DNA of 64,000 nucleotides from Hippasteria phrygiana. Its lineage: Eukaryota > Echinodermata > Asteroidea > Valvatida > Goniasteridae. The position numbers were made by a program, and so were the translations under genes. The notes beneath the pieces are model-generated. The model did no database searches and was not told the DNA's origin. It worked only from the letters and a program-made list of their open reading frames with translations. How positions within the stretch are numbered: position 1 is the first letter of the stretch; every line of letters begins with the position of its first letter. Location: assembly GCA_037893225.1 (NCBI GenBank), contig JAZGUH010000001.1, positions 124,001 through 188,000 on the forward strand, written 5' to 3'. Below, in pieces: positions 9,723 through 20,703 of the stretch.

Positions 9723-10294
9723 ACATTAATTCCTCACTACATCAGTCAACAGCCAGTTCACAACATGGAATATTCAACAAAACAGCGCAAGCTGTATTTT
9801 ACAACTTAAAGGTATATGTATATGTATATGTACAAAAAACGTAGAATGCTGCGTAGCACTATGTATAAGTAGTAAGTTACAACATTTGCAAACATCATGT
9901 GCTGTCCTTTTCAAGAAAAGTGGAAGTTTATATCGTTTTCCCAATGATTGTCGGCCGACAATCATTGGAAATAGTCTATTCCCCGACCTGATAATTCCCT
10001 GACTCTATGAATTGCTGTTTTAGTCTAAAGTAGGGTCAGGGAACAAGACTAGTAGAACATAATTTGTCTCTGTGCATCTATCTATGCACACAAAACTTTA
10101 AACAGGTCAGTGTTACAGTATTTTCTAGCACGCTATAAAAAACTAACCCCCAATTTGGCCCCAAATCCATTCATTTCTTAAAATTACAGCAAAAGCAAAT
10201 GTTGTATACTACATTTAAATATAAACTTGGTTGCCAAGGAGTTAATTCTCTTGCTTTGTTATTCTATAATTTCCAACAGGTAAACTACTGCAGA
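9723..10294. other. intergenic / 5' region of the first TRIM copy
   Basis: No gene is recognised. Contains a perfect 28-base palindrome (9941-9968), a small hairpin with TTCCCTGAC/GTCAGGGAA arms (about 9993-10036), a CTATAAAA word at about 10132, and a plausible 3' splice site TTCCAACAG ending at 10279 (or TACTGCAG ending at 10293) that would end a 5'UTR intron before the TRIM start codon. The intact paralogue has a similar acceptor at 21590. Confidence 0.5.
9941..9968. repeat. perfect 28-bp palindrome
   Basis: The left arm CCAATGATTGTCGG is followed immediately by its exact reverse complement, with no spacer. Isolated; no target duplication seen. Confidence 0.9.
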
Positions 10295-12142
10295 ATGGCG
10301 GCTGGTGTAACCATGGTAACTGCAGAGTCCCTTTTAAATACCATTATCCAGAGTCACCTGGAATGCTCAATCTGCCACACCCGTTACCAAGAGCCCAAGA
10401 TGCTGAACTGCTCACACAGTTTCTGTCTCAGATGCCTCCAGGAACTGAAGCACAGCCAAAACCCAGACGTAACCAGATAACATGCCCACTGTGTCAGCGA
10501 GAAATCTACTTATATAAACTAAGGCGGAGTGACCAAGTTGAACAACAACTACGGCCTGATTTCCCTGGTGGAGGAGGTCACAAAGCAGGAACAGCTCTTG
10601 AAAGGTGAAGGGTCACAGGTCATCATATGTCAGGCATGTGATGAAGAGAATAAGGCAATTTCTCAATGTATGGATTGTGGACATTATCTCTGTCCGGAAT
10701 GCCAGAAAGCACATCAGCGCTGGGCTGCACTAAGGTCTCACACAATTGTTGCGTTGCATGAACAATCAGTTGTCTCCAAAAGCGAATCAGAGAAGAACAT
10801 CTCAAATTGTGACATCCATCCAAGCCAGGAACTTTGTTTCTACTGCAGTACATGTGACCAGCTCATCTGCAAACGGTGTACAGCATCGATGCACAAAGAA
10901 CCTATGCACATATTTGTTGATTTGAATGTGGCCTTTGATATTTATGTGCATGAAGCCCAAGAATTTATAGTGAGTCAATGTGAAGCCGAGGGTTTACCAA
11001 ATTGCTCGTTTTTGCGAAACCGATTAAGCACAATGCTGGCTAAAACAAAGAGTGAAATTTCCAGTGCGGCAGCACTAAAGGTTGCCAGAATCAGACAAGA
11101 AGAAATGCAACTTTTGCAACAAGCACAAGGCGCCTACAGGGAAAAGGACAAGACGCTGGCAAAACTGATTTTTGGCCAGCAGACAGCGAAAAGAACTTGC
11201 AGTGAGGTAACTGAGGTTACTGATGCCAATCGCCTTGAGGTCTTGAAACTCAGGCAAGACCTCCTGCATGACTATAAAGATGTGAAAGACAAGCCGGCGA
11301 AAGATGTAAACAGCAACCTGTCATTCCTTGGTTTCAAAAAGAATTGCAATGGCAATGAGGTTGGACTAGGAACACTCCAGCTTGAAGAAAAATGGGAAGT
11401 AACGCATGAGTTAAATTTCCCTGGATCGCGCATTGCTACATTCTCTACCGGTGATATTGCTGTCACAAATTCGGATGGCCTGACTCTGCTACGTCTTGAT
11501 GAACAGGAAGGTTACAAAACGTATATGGGCGCTAACATTTTGTATATTACAGCCATTGCAATAAACAAAGATGGTCATATGCACCTATTAGTTCAACAGG
11601 AAGTCAAGATCTTTAACAAGGAATGTCGTCTTCTTCGTCAGTTCAAACCAGGTAAAGAGGCAGACATCGACGGTACACCAACATGCCTTGCAGTGGATGA
11701 CAGCAATCTCATAGCAGTGGGTTATGAAGACAAAGAACTGATATCTCTACACAACCCAGACGGATCCCTCATCAGAACAATACCTGCTCCAATGATTCGC
11801 AGTTTCTTGGCTACCAGCAACAACCACCTTGTTTACTCCAACTCAAGTGCGCATCAACTCGTGTCTATTGATTACCAAGGCAACAAGATTTTCACTGTTG
11901 GCTCATTTGGGAATTCTACTCCACACGGGCTGTGTTGTGACAAAGCTGGTAATATCTATGTAGTTGCATACCGCCCCTGTCTAAATACAAGTGTATACCA
12001 AATCCATTGTTACAGTCCAGATGGTACTTACATTGACACCCATGTCAAAGAACTTGCTGACGTTTATGACATAAGATACAATCCAAGTGGTCACATTGCA
12101 GTGACTGGCTGCTATACTACACGAGTTTATAGGAAAGTGTAA
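10295..12142 (+). pseudogene. TRIM-family E3 ubiquitin ligase copy with frameshifted RING
   Basis: The ATG at 10295 (MAAGVTMVTAESLL) opens a C3HC4 RING (CSICHTRYQEPKMLNCSHSF) that runs into TAA right after KHSQNPDVTR, before the last two Cys. The missing piece TCPLCQREI lies one base out of frame: compared with the paralogue at 21609, one base is lost near 10477 and four are gained near 10515-10530, which restores the original frame. From about 10529 the frame is open for 537 codons: B-box 1 (CQACDEENKAISQCMDCGHYLCPECQ), B-box 2 (CDIHPSQELCFYCSTCDQLICKRC), a coiled coil and a C-terminal beta-propeller-like region. The single-exon coding region after a 5'UTR intron suits this family. It could be a young pseudogene, a RING-less protein started at an internal ATG, or an assembly error; the long intact remainder argues the break is recent. 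Confidence 0.82.
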
Positions 12143-14722
12143 AAGAAGGCAAATACATCATAATCCTCATGCATGCTCTACAGAACATGATGACAAACAA
12201 GAATAAGCCCATCTACAAAATATGCACAAGCAAAAGACATACTAATTATATACCGAGTAAATTTGACTCTAGAATGACACAACGCGTAAAGTATGCATTG
12301 CTGGGTTACAGTTATTCAGACAGACAGTTGCTTGTTGGCAAGCTTAAAGTTGCAAACCAGAAAAGCAAAACCCTGTAAAGGTCTTATTTTGCGTGTACAG
12401 GTAAGAACAGAACAAAGGGGTTAAATAATGCCACCAACATTGAGAAAGTGCCCCCCCCCCCCCGCGAAACATTTCGGGTGTAATTTTTTTGGGCAAATGT
12501 AGAAGACAAATTCAGGAAACCCCACCCCCCCCCCCCCCCCCCCCCCCAAACAATTTTGAATCTGCCCCTGTTATAGTTGGCCAACGATATTATTAATGTT
12601 TACAAAGATTTTTCAAGATACAAAATTGTAATCAAAGAAAAGCTGTCATTAACTGCGTTCATTTGCGAGTGTACACATACATGTATTTAGCCGTGATAGC
12701 TCCGCAGGCCTGAAAGCGTAGCTGACCATCTCACCATGGAGGTATGGTCTAGAGGTTTTTAACCATGGTCCGTTGGCATGTCCCTCCTTTTTGTGTAATT
12801 ACGGTGTATATTGTGTATCCTTCAAAATTTGTCTAACTTGGTTTCGTTGTTAACTCTGTTGTACATGTATGAGCAATTTTATTTGGATATTATACATGTA
12901 ATATGACGCTTTATAAAATGTTATTATCTCAGTGACCCACAGTTCTTTCCCAGCTGATGGGCCCAATTTTATGGAATGCCTTACTTCGAATTATGTGCTA
13001 ACGGCCTGCAATAATTCTGTGCTAATGATCTAGCACTCTGTACTAACGCTCTTAGTTACGAAACGTACATGCATGCAAGCCAAAGTTTTGCTGTAGTTAT
13101 TGGTGATTTCTTGCTTGCCGTTTGTGGACGTACGCCCTATACGATCCCCGAATACATTTTTTAAAATGAACCAGTACCGTTGCGAGAATTTTTTTAAGGG
13201 AGAGGGGGTACAAAGATTTGTTTAAATTGTAGAGATGTGGTATGCAGTTTTTGCATATTTTATCAGCAGTTCTTATCGTGTACCCTCGAACACTGTGAAC
13301 AAGATGTTCATTGTTAGTGTGCCGTTTTTCTTTTCTTAGATGTTTATAGTGAAAGTTGGATTCATGTTTGTGATTCAGAGGAAAGGACAAGATATTGACT
13401 GTAGCAAAAACCTGTCTTGGGTAACATTCACTGGCTTCAGAATAGCTGGAGTGGAATGCGAAACTCTGTTTCAGTGATATTTGCAGTCTATTTGTAATAC
13501 AAAGATAAATCAATTGTACATATAAGTGTTTTTGTGCCAGCTTACACACAAGTAGAAATGTTGGTATGATCACAAGCCATGAATAGATAGAGCAAATACA
13601 TTCATTGATTTGAAATATAAAGGTTTGAAACTGATTGTCAGTGAATGTGTTTGTATTTCGATTCAGCAGATTATTTAAAAATTGGACTGACCTTACATTT
13701 TACAGCATGTGTGAGGTTAAATTTAATTAATCAAGAGTGTTCAGTTGACCAGTCTAAATGCTGTTTTACTTATCGCAAATGTTTTGTTGCAACATGTCAT
13801 TGAATCATGAGCCCGAGTATGTGGACAGTTAATCAACATACATGTATACTTCTCACAGTAATTATACAGTGGAATCTTGTTACTAGTCTGTGTACACACG
13901 TACCAACGTAAAAGTTGTTATAAATTATGTAAATAAGGTGATAGTTCATGTGACGTGTAAATCGAACATTCTGTATTGTTCTGCTACATACATGACATAC
14001 GTGGGGAATATGCATGATTTGTCAGTTACATGTAATTCCCATTTGAGCAAATTTTCCTTTAGGTCTGAAGACCTATAATGATCATTGATGGCATTGTATA
14101 TTGTATGAAAACAAATGTTAACAGGCCCAATTTGCAGGATGGGTATAATTTCTGTCAAGTTAAAAGGAAAGTGATAAATGTAAAGGTTTTTTGGACTACT
14201 AATTGCTTGTACTATAGTACTGTAGACAATTCGATATGAAGATTGTATCATTTTCTTATGACAGTGTTCTGGACGTTTGCACAATTAAAGTTTATTTGCA
14301 TAATATTCTATTCCTACTAGACAGTGAAAGTGTATTTAAAAGTTTTAGTGACAGTTGTAATATTATCGATTTTTAGTTTATAGGAGAAGGCCAAGTAAAA
14401 AACATGTTGATCGTCCCCGCCCGTTCCTTTTTGAAGCTCCTTTTTCATTGTTTCCCTTAAAAAAGCTAGATTTTTATGTATTTCGCTTTATCTTGGCACC
14501 ATTCTTTCGATGATCGATTCTTTTTCCAATATTTTCGACTTCTAGAAAGCCAGAGGGCAGTATAGTTCACTGGCATTCGCGATATGCGAGCTAACGTCTA
14601 TAGTAGTAGTCCCATGATCCAGAGTTGTAGTCGAGTCCCTGCAAGTCCTTTCCCAAGTCCTTTCGCAAGTCCTAAAGCCGGTCACAAGTAACAAGATGGA
14701 CAATGAAAAAGTAATGCCTTTG
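12143..14722. other. non-coding 3' flank of the TRIM copy with poly-C tracts
   Basis: No convincing gene. Two poly-C runs lie close together (12451-12463 and 12525-12547). An ATTAAA at about 14283 could be a polyadenylation signal for a long 3'UTR, but this is a guess. The 158-codon minus-strand frame at 13097-13573 shows no recognisable domain and I treat it as chance. Direct words CAAGTCCTTTC occur at 14640-14670. Confidence 0.4.
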
Positions 14723-14906
14723 TTAAAACCCCTTGAGTACGGTATTTTACGTTAGACGTCGGGGTGCCAAGCGAACCGCTACAATGTGTTTGTGCAGTCA
14801 AGCGTAACCTATACACAATAATCCAACAATGGATTGAAACTGCACACTGGTGGCACTGGGTTTTTTTTGCGCATATTTGCGTCATCCGTACGCAAGGGGG
14901 TTTTAA
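14723..14906. mobile_element. piggyBac-like MITE, older copy
   Basis: TTAA at both ends (14723-14726, 14903-14906). Terminal inverted repeats read about AAAACCCCTTGAGTACGG and CCGTACGCAAGGGGGTTTT. The interior (GGGGTGCCAAGCGAACCG, ACACAATAATCCAACAATGG, ATTGAAACTGCA) matches the element at 39934-40135 with many differences. TTAA duplication and CCCTTG termini suggest piggyBac. It has no coding capacity. Confidence 0.65.
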
Positions 14907-15551
14907 AGCTCATTTTAATAGCTTGTGATGGACTTGCAGGGACTTGTGATGAACTTTCCCTGCCATGTTCACTGAGACATGTGCGTGAAAATGGATAATT
15001 TACCATGCAGCCGCTTTATATTCTCGGAGTCCGGGCTTGCGACTATATCTACCCAAACAAACCTGGGGCCTACAGTACAAAAACGGGGACCATAAAATTC
15101 CATCCTGTACATGTTTTTTGTTTACTTGACCTTACGATTGGGTGAATTTGTGTTTATTCTAAGTGTACGAAGAGTGAATTGGGACTAGCGTTGGAAACTT
15201 TAATACAATTCCAGTCCGTCAAAACAATACTTGTATAGTGGGCAATATGCCTTTTGCGCGTTGATTTGCATAGATCCTTGTACCCCGTCTTCGCTCAATC
15301 TGCCAGACTGATCATTATTATGCATGTCAGTACCATTGTTGCTATACCACGTGATTCGGGGCAAGCCGCAACGTGGCGACGCACGGCCAGTGGCGGTTTC
15401 CCTGTCTGGTATCTGGAACTACCGCTGGGTGAAACGGCGCACGATAGAGATTGTCACCATTCTAAAACACAACAACCGCTCGAATCGTTACAGTACATGT
15501 TGTATGTTCTTTTCCAAACGCGGCCTATTTTTAGCAATTATAGTTTCTTTA
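14907..15551. other. non-coding upstream region of the SAP exon
   Basis: No repeat or gene is recognised. It precedes the ATG at 15552 and should hold the promoter and leader of that exon. A frame open upstream of the ATG in phase with it (from 15324) is more arginine-rich and lacks domain similarity, so I do not extend the protein. Confidence 0.4.
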
Positions 15552-15911
15552 ATGGATAACAACTTCGAAGGTTGGAACGTGAAGAAACTGCAGAAATTTC
15601 TTCAAGAGAGAGGGGTTTCAATAACGGGTTACCTGAAGAAAGAACTGGTTGAACTGTGCAAGTGCGTGGCCAATCTGAAATTGACAACCGACCCGAATCT
15701 TTCAAGCCCCAAACTTAAGGAGACTCTTGACAAAAGATTGAAAGACGCTGGCTGCACATTTTCCGACCCATCTAATCTTCCTAGATTCACGAAGGATTTT
15801 TCGAATATACCAGATTTCGAACTATACGATGTCTTCAATTATTTGATTTGTTTTCGAGCGGATTACGACCGGCGAAAACTTATTCGTAAATATAAAAAAC
15901 AATTTCTGCAA
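15552..15911 (+). CDS. SAP-domain protein, first exon
   Basis: The ATG starts MDNNFEGWNVKKLQKFL; residues about 8-40 form a SAP motif (KKLQKFLQERGVS...YLKKELVELC), a DNA-binding helix pair used in chromatin and nuclease proteins. The following region (DFELYDVFNYLICF) resembles what follows SAP in large uncharacterised SAP/YqaJ-nuclease proteins of cnidarians and deuterostomes; that link is from memory. The exon is exactly 120 codons, ending CTGCAA before the strong donor GTGAGT (15912-15917), phase 0. Read straight on, the frame would stop at 15938, but splicing is more likely. I found no downstream exon; the donor region is duplicated at about 16196 with the donor destroyed, so the gene may be a fragment. 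Confidence 0.65.
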
Positions 15912-16396
15912 GTGAGTCACTTACGTAAAAACCGATAATGAGACCTTGCTCAACAGAATCTTTCTTCTTCCAACCTTTCCCACAAATAAAAAAGGAATGG
16001 AAAGAGAGATTTTGTTGATGCCTTTACAAATCCTCCCCCCCCCCCCCCCTCCCCCAGATAAGTTTGGACTCGCTGCGGCTACTTAAAACCGACTCCCGCG
16101 AAGCGTATTCCACTTTAAAAAAAAAGAAGAAAGATATTACGCTTTGGGTGGGTCAGTCACACACCCACACGGCTGGCATATATACCCACCAACATATTCG
16201 TAAATATATACAAAAACAATTTCTGCAAGACCAGTTATTTACGTAAAAACCGATAATGAGACCTTGCTCAACAGAATCTTTCTTCCTTCAACCTTTCCCA
16301 CAAATAGAAAAAGAATGGAAAGAGAGATTTTGTTGATGCCTTTAACAACCCCCACCCTCCCTACCCCCTAAACGAACTTTGACTCACTGCGGCTAT
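15883..16396. repeat. two-copy tandem duplication, about 315-bp offset
   Basis: Bases from TTCGTAAATAT (15883) through about 16083 recur from about 16196 to 16396: AACAATTTCTGCAAG, GATAATGAGACCTTGCTCAA, GAAAGAGAGATTTTGTTGAT and ACTC(G/A)CTGCGGCTA are in both. The duplicated piece includes the end of the SAP exon, but the second copy has lost the GTGAGT donor. The poly-C tract (16035-16049) is in the first copy only. Confidence 0.8.
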
Positions 16397-16408
16397 TTCC
16401 TGAGATGA

Positions 16409-16936
16409 TCAAAAAAATAAGATAAACTGATCATTCCTTGAATTTTGCCTGCACACACCGGTTCTTTCTTTCTTGCTATTTCCAAAATTTAAAAAGCACT
16501 TCATCTTGCAAAGAACAAGAAGTTCAACCAAAATGAACAATCGGTTAACCAAGGCCCTGAAACAAAAAGTTCCATCACATTGACTCAAAATCGTAACACA
16601 TAGTCTGCATGCATGATTACGCCCCCTCCCAATAAAAACAAAAACAAAATTGTTCATCTCCACCGCGCTAGAGGTCGAAGCTGGTATTGGGTCGGTGTAG
16701 TCATCTGTTGGCCCATTGCCACCGACGAAATGTTTGGAGCAAATGTAAGTATTGTAAGTTACATTCTCCGCCGAAAAGTCTTTTCTGGAGCAGTTTTTTA
16801 TCCAACGGAGACACTTCTCGCGGTTCGACTTCGGCTTCGGAAAGGGTAGCCACCAAACGCCATTCCTGTGGGGATGATCCGAAAAGCGCGAGTCGCTGTT
16901 GCATATTCCGTAAGAACAGTGCTTCTTCGCAGGCAT
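16409..16936 (-). CDS. THAP-domain protein, N-terminal exon
   Basis: The ATG at 16936 starts MPAKKHCSYGICNSDSR. Residues 7-69 show the C2CH zinc signature of a THAP domain: Cys7, Cys12, Cys66, His69, with WLPFPKPK, the conserved Trp45 (KCLRWIK) and ICSKHFVGG. THAP domains bind DNA and are shared by P-element-like transposases and host regulators. After DPIPASTSSAVE (about residue 92) the sequence becomes hydrophobic and unrelated, so the true exon probably ends near 16660 and the remaining codons to 16409 are intron read-through. No downstream exon is identified; it runs toward the SAP exon. Either a host gene start or a transposon relic. Confidence 0.7.
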   Translation of the reverse strand: MPAKKHCSYGICNSDSRFSDHPHRNGVWWLPFPKPKSNREKCLRWIKNCSRKDFSAENVTYNTYICSKHFVGGNGPTDDYTDPIPASTSSAVEMNNFVFVFIGRGRNHACRLCVTILSQCDGTFCFRALVNRLFILVELLVLCKMKCFLNFGNSKKERTGVCRQNSRNDQFILFF

Positions 16937-17108
16937 TCTAAAGCACTAAATCCCACAAACTTCGTATTTTATGTTAATGTCTAGATTCTAACAATAACCA
17001 GTACTAGAGTCTGACAAAATCTGCGTGGAAATTAATCGTTTTAAAGTAACAAGAAACGTATGAATCGCGTACATGTACTTCGATCACGGCAAGTGGACAC
17101 GTACGTAC

Positions 17109-17314
17109 GTATGCGATTAGTCTTGGTTCCAAGACGTCCTTAGCGCGGTGCGACGTACAGCGCGAACGGAAGCGCCCTCTACCTACACACACACATACGC
17201 CAAGGCCAAATCGCTAGCGATTTGGCCTTGGCGTGTGTGTGTGTAGCGAGAGGGCGCTGTCGGCCGCTATACGTCGCAGCTAAGAACGTCTTGGAACCTA
17301 GACTAGTATGCGAT
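17109..17314. mobile_element. foldback MITE with 9-bp target duplication
   Basis: The element proper is 17118-17305, TAGTCT...AGACTA. The two halves are near-complete reverse complements meeting at TCGCTAGCGA (17211-17220): GGCCAAATCGC, AGAGGGCGCT, GTCTTGG(A/T)(A/T)CC. It is flanked on both sides by the exact 9-mer GTATGCGAT (17109-17117, 17306-17314). Nine-base duplications point to a Mutator-like mobilising transposase. Non-coding. Confidence 0.82.
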
Positions 17315-20073
17315 ATGCATTGACATTGTGTCTGCGTGCACGCGCGTGCGAGAAAGCTTGCCCGAATCACGTGTCGTGGCAACAATCACTACGCAACGGG
17401 GTCAAAGTACGGGTCACTCGCAAAAGGCTTTAAGGCCAAGGGCCCAAAATAGGCACGCACAGTAATCTTTTGCCGATTTCAGTTGATGCGAAATGGACTA
17501 AATCCTGTGTAAATGTGACTTGAATGCTTGAAGCAAGAGATGAAAGATCAGTGTTGAATAAAATAGTAGTTTGTGTAATTCTTTGTCTGTTTTATGTCGA
17601 TCTGATTGTTTTCCCCTAAAGTGTACATTCAGTTCAATAATTTTTCAAAACCGAGAAAAATAAACAATATGGATGGGGAAATAAGACTTCAGAAATAAGA
17701 GGGTGCACCACACTGAATAGGCCAAAATGGCTGTGCCAATAGCATAAATTGTAAACCCACAACTTTGTTTGAATAATAAATTTTGGGGGTCATGCAATTG
17801 ATAGATTGTGTAATGCACCTATCAATTGCTCCCCCCCCCCCCCCACCCTTTTTTAATATGTCCATTAGGCGTAATATGGCCATTTGGCTTACTTTGGCAT
17901 AATTAAACATACACAAATGAAAAAAAATACACGAGCAAAATATATGAAGCAATTAGGGGTAGGACATCGGCACTGACGCACCCCCAACGTTAAACACACT
18001 CTGACAAATGGGTGGATTACATACAATGTCGTTTGTCAGGCGATACAAGTAAAAAACTGAGTTTGTATTAAACGTGTATTGTATGTTATCAGGACATTCA
18101 GCTCCTATATATATGAGACAGGCTGATAACCTTCGAGTTGTCACGACTGCCATAATCAACAAAAACAGATAAAAGCTGCTTTTCAGTTGCTATTAATAGA
18201 ACTGGGAATTTACAGCTATGAGCAATATTACTAAAGATCGTAGAAGGGAAAGATCGGACACTCCGCTCAAAAAGTGAAACGGGAAGTAGTTGCTCATGGG
18301 GAAGGGCGCCCTCATACATTTGGTAGGTAAAACCGTGACAATGAAAAAAAAACGAAGACTGCTGGTGCATGCTCCGCACTGAATTAATTGCACTAAATTA
18401 CACCTTGAACAAAATTTGGCAAGGACTAGTCTGAACATTACATACTTAATGTTTCTCCCTTCTTTTCCAAAAACAAATATAACTGTAATTATGGCACAAA
18501 ACTAAATTATTTCTCGGATAAATTGATGATTAAAAAGTATTTCAAAATAATATTTTTTTATTTACTATAATATTTATTTATTGCAATGTTATTCATCTTC
18601 AAAGATATAATAAAAACAGATTTAGTTTTCAAAATCATGTTACTGATTGACTCTTACTTTGTTACTGACTATCTGAAGTAGCACGGCAGTATGAGTATAA
18701 ACCATTGACAGAAATTAACACTTCTAGAGTGGAGCAAAGTTTGATTTTATTTATTTTTCAGATGCTTCATTTAGTTTCATTAGTCGTTCAAGTACAACAT
18801 GACTGTTAATTTATAATAAAAAAAACAACTCAACTAGTCCCCGTTACAACAAAGATGTTTTTTTCTTTTTATACATTCCACACATAAGGAATGAATAAAA
18901 TCTTATACCTGCCAACTTAAACATCTCAACATTTTAATCTGGTTTTCACATGTGAAGAAAATGTATGCCCGTCTCATCGCCTCAATTGTGACATTGTACA
19001 AATTATATGTATTCCCTGATTTATAAATATCACTAAATCATGTAACTACATGTATTATAATGGAGGTATCTCCGTGATTATTATTTATCCATTCACTTAT
19101 TCCTGTTTTTGTCTCTTAATGTCTTCATCATTGTGAAGTTTATTCTTCATCAATGAAAATCCCGCTTGCATAGTTTTACACCGATGCTGTACTTGTCGTA
19201 AGGATTCACTGCAGTAGACTGGTCCCCGCCCCACATTTGAAGTCCGAAGGATAATGGAGGGACCGGGAACCAGTCTATCACTGTAGCCACACGTACGCCG
19301 AAGCACGCGTTTACCTATCAAACGCTAGGGGCGCCCTTCCCCATATTTGAACATAGCGTTTCACCGATCGCTGTACAAAAAGATACCCAGTGTTCGTCCG
19401 ATCGTATCCCCTCTTACATTTGCAAAGCGAGGATCAACGTTGCCTTGCACGTACATGTACATATCAAACAGCCCAAGGGTGGTGAATCAAGATTCTTTAT
19501 TTCATTTTTGCAGACGAACTGGAGGGAGGTGAGTACAGTCATTTTGCTTTTCCATCCAGTGTTTTGAAGCTAAGTTTTCGCTTCATGTTTTTAGCCAGTG
19601 CAGCGCAGACACACTTGAACTTGAAGATAAAATGTTTTCGAGATAATCGCAAGAGGAGTTTCTCCTGAGTCCTATTTTAAAACTGCCAAAAATACTACTT
19701 TGCAACAACTTTGTGCAGTAAGGAAACCTTCACATTATTCTATGAGAGGTGAATGTTTACGTGAACCCAGTTAACACGGTGGTTAATTAGCCTAAATTAA
19801 TTAGTTAAGATGCTCGTCCCTTCGTGAAAACAAAAATTGAAGTTTTCCTACATTCACGCCCTTTCTGTTCAATGTGTTTTCCATATGGAAGGGACGCGCC
19901 TGTTTACACTGGCTAAAAACATCCCTTCGTGAAAACGAAAATCTCAGTTGACCAACTTTGACGCCTTTCCGTGCAATACATTTTGTACGCATTCAAGCCA
20001 TCAAGGGGCAGGCATGTTCGCGTCTCTTCGTGAAAATGCAAAATGCAATTATCGAGATGCCTGCCCCTGGCAT
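17315..20073. other. long non-coding stretch with small repeats
   Basis: No gene is recognised. Holds a poly-C run (17831-17844), AT-rich sequence, a small inverted repeat at 19209-19286 (CTGCAGTAGACTGGT / ACCAGTCTATCACTGTAG), and three diverged copies of a roughly 105-bp unit with CCTTCGTGAAAACGAAAAT at about 19814, 19923 and 20025. Short frames here show no domain. Confidence 0.45.
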
Positions 20074-20703
20074 CATTATTGTTAGCCCTAGAAGGACGCT
20101 ATGATATAGCGTCCTAGCGCCCAAGTATGCAAAACAGTCGTATGCTAGAAACCGAAGATAAAAAATCACACTTTACCTGCATAAATATTCTTGGCATCAT
20201 TTTATTCAAACAGTTCAACAGCCCATCTCCCTGTACGGATGGAAATATTCCTCCAAGAATGTCAAGAACAGGAGATATTTGCGGCGCAAAATCGTCTCCA
20301 CGCGACGCTGACTTCACAAACACGAGGAGTAATACCCACATTTAGAACGTTCATCAACAGAGGGCGCAATTTACAGTCGCCGCGTGCACGGCCGAAATTG
20401 CGCCCTCTGTTGTTGATGAACGTTCAAGACGTGCGGACAAGGTATTACTCCTCGTGTTTGTGAAGTCAGCGTCGCGTGGAGACGATTTTGCGCCGCAAAT
20501 ATCTCCTGTTCTTTACATTCTTGGAGGAATATTTCCATCCGTACAGGGAGATGGGCTGTTGAACTGTTTGAATAAAATGATGCCAAGAATATTTATGCAG
20601 GTAAAATGTGATTTTTTATTTTCGGTTTCTAGCATAGGACTGTTTTGCATACTTGGGCGCTAGGACGCTATATCATAGCGTCCTTCTAGGGCTACATTAT
20701 TGT
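20074..20703. mobile_element. 612-bp foldback element with 9-bp target duplication
   Basis: The element is 20083-20694, TAGCCCTAGAAGGACGCTAT...AGCGTCCTTCTAGGGCTA, flanked by exact CATTATTGT at 20074-20082 and 20695-20703. The whole interior is one large palindrome of about 290-base arms around a short centre near 20370-20392 (CAGTCGCCGCGTGCACGGCC). Just inside each end is a second palindrome, AGGACGCTATGATATAGCGT. All reading frames across it mirror each other and are not genes. The 9-bp duplication suggests Mutator-like mobilisation, as for 17118-17305. Confidence 0.88.

Noticed and set aside
13097..13573. 158-codon minus-strand frame
   Set aside because: No recognisable domain, no paralogue and no splice or promoter support; probably chance in the TRIM 3' flank.
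20114..20663. Several overlapping 70-90-codon frames
   Set aside because: They mirror each other across the palindrome of the foldback element and encode the same peptides on both strands.
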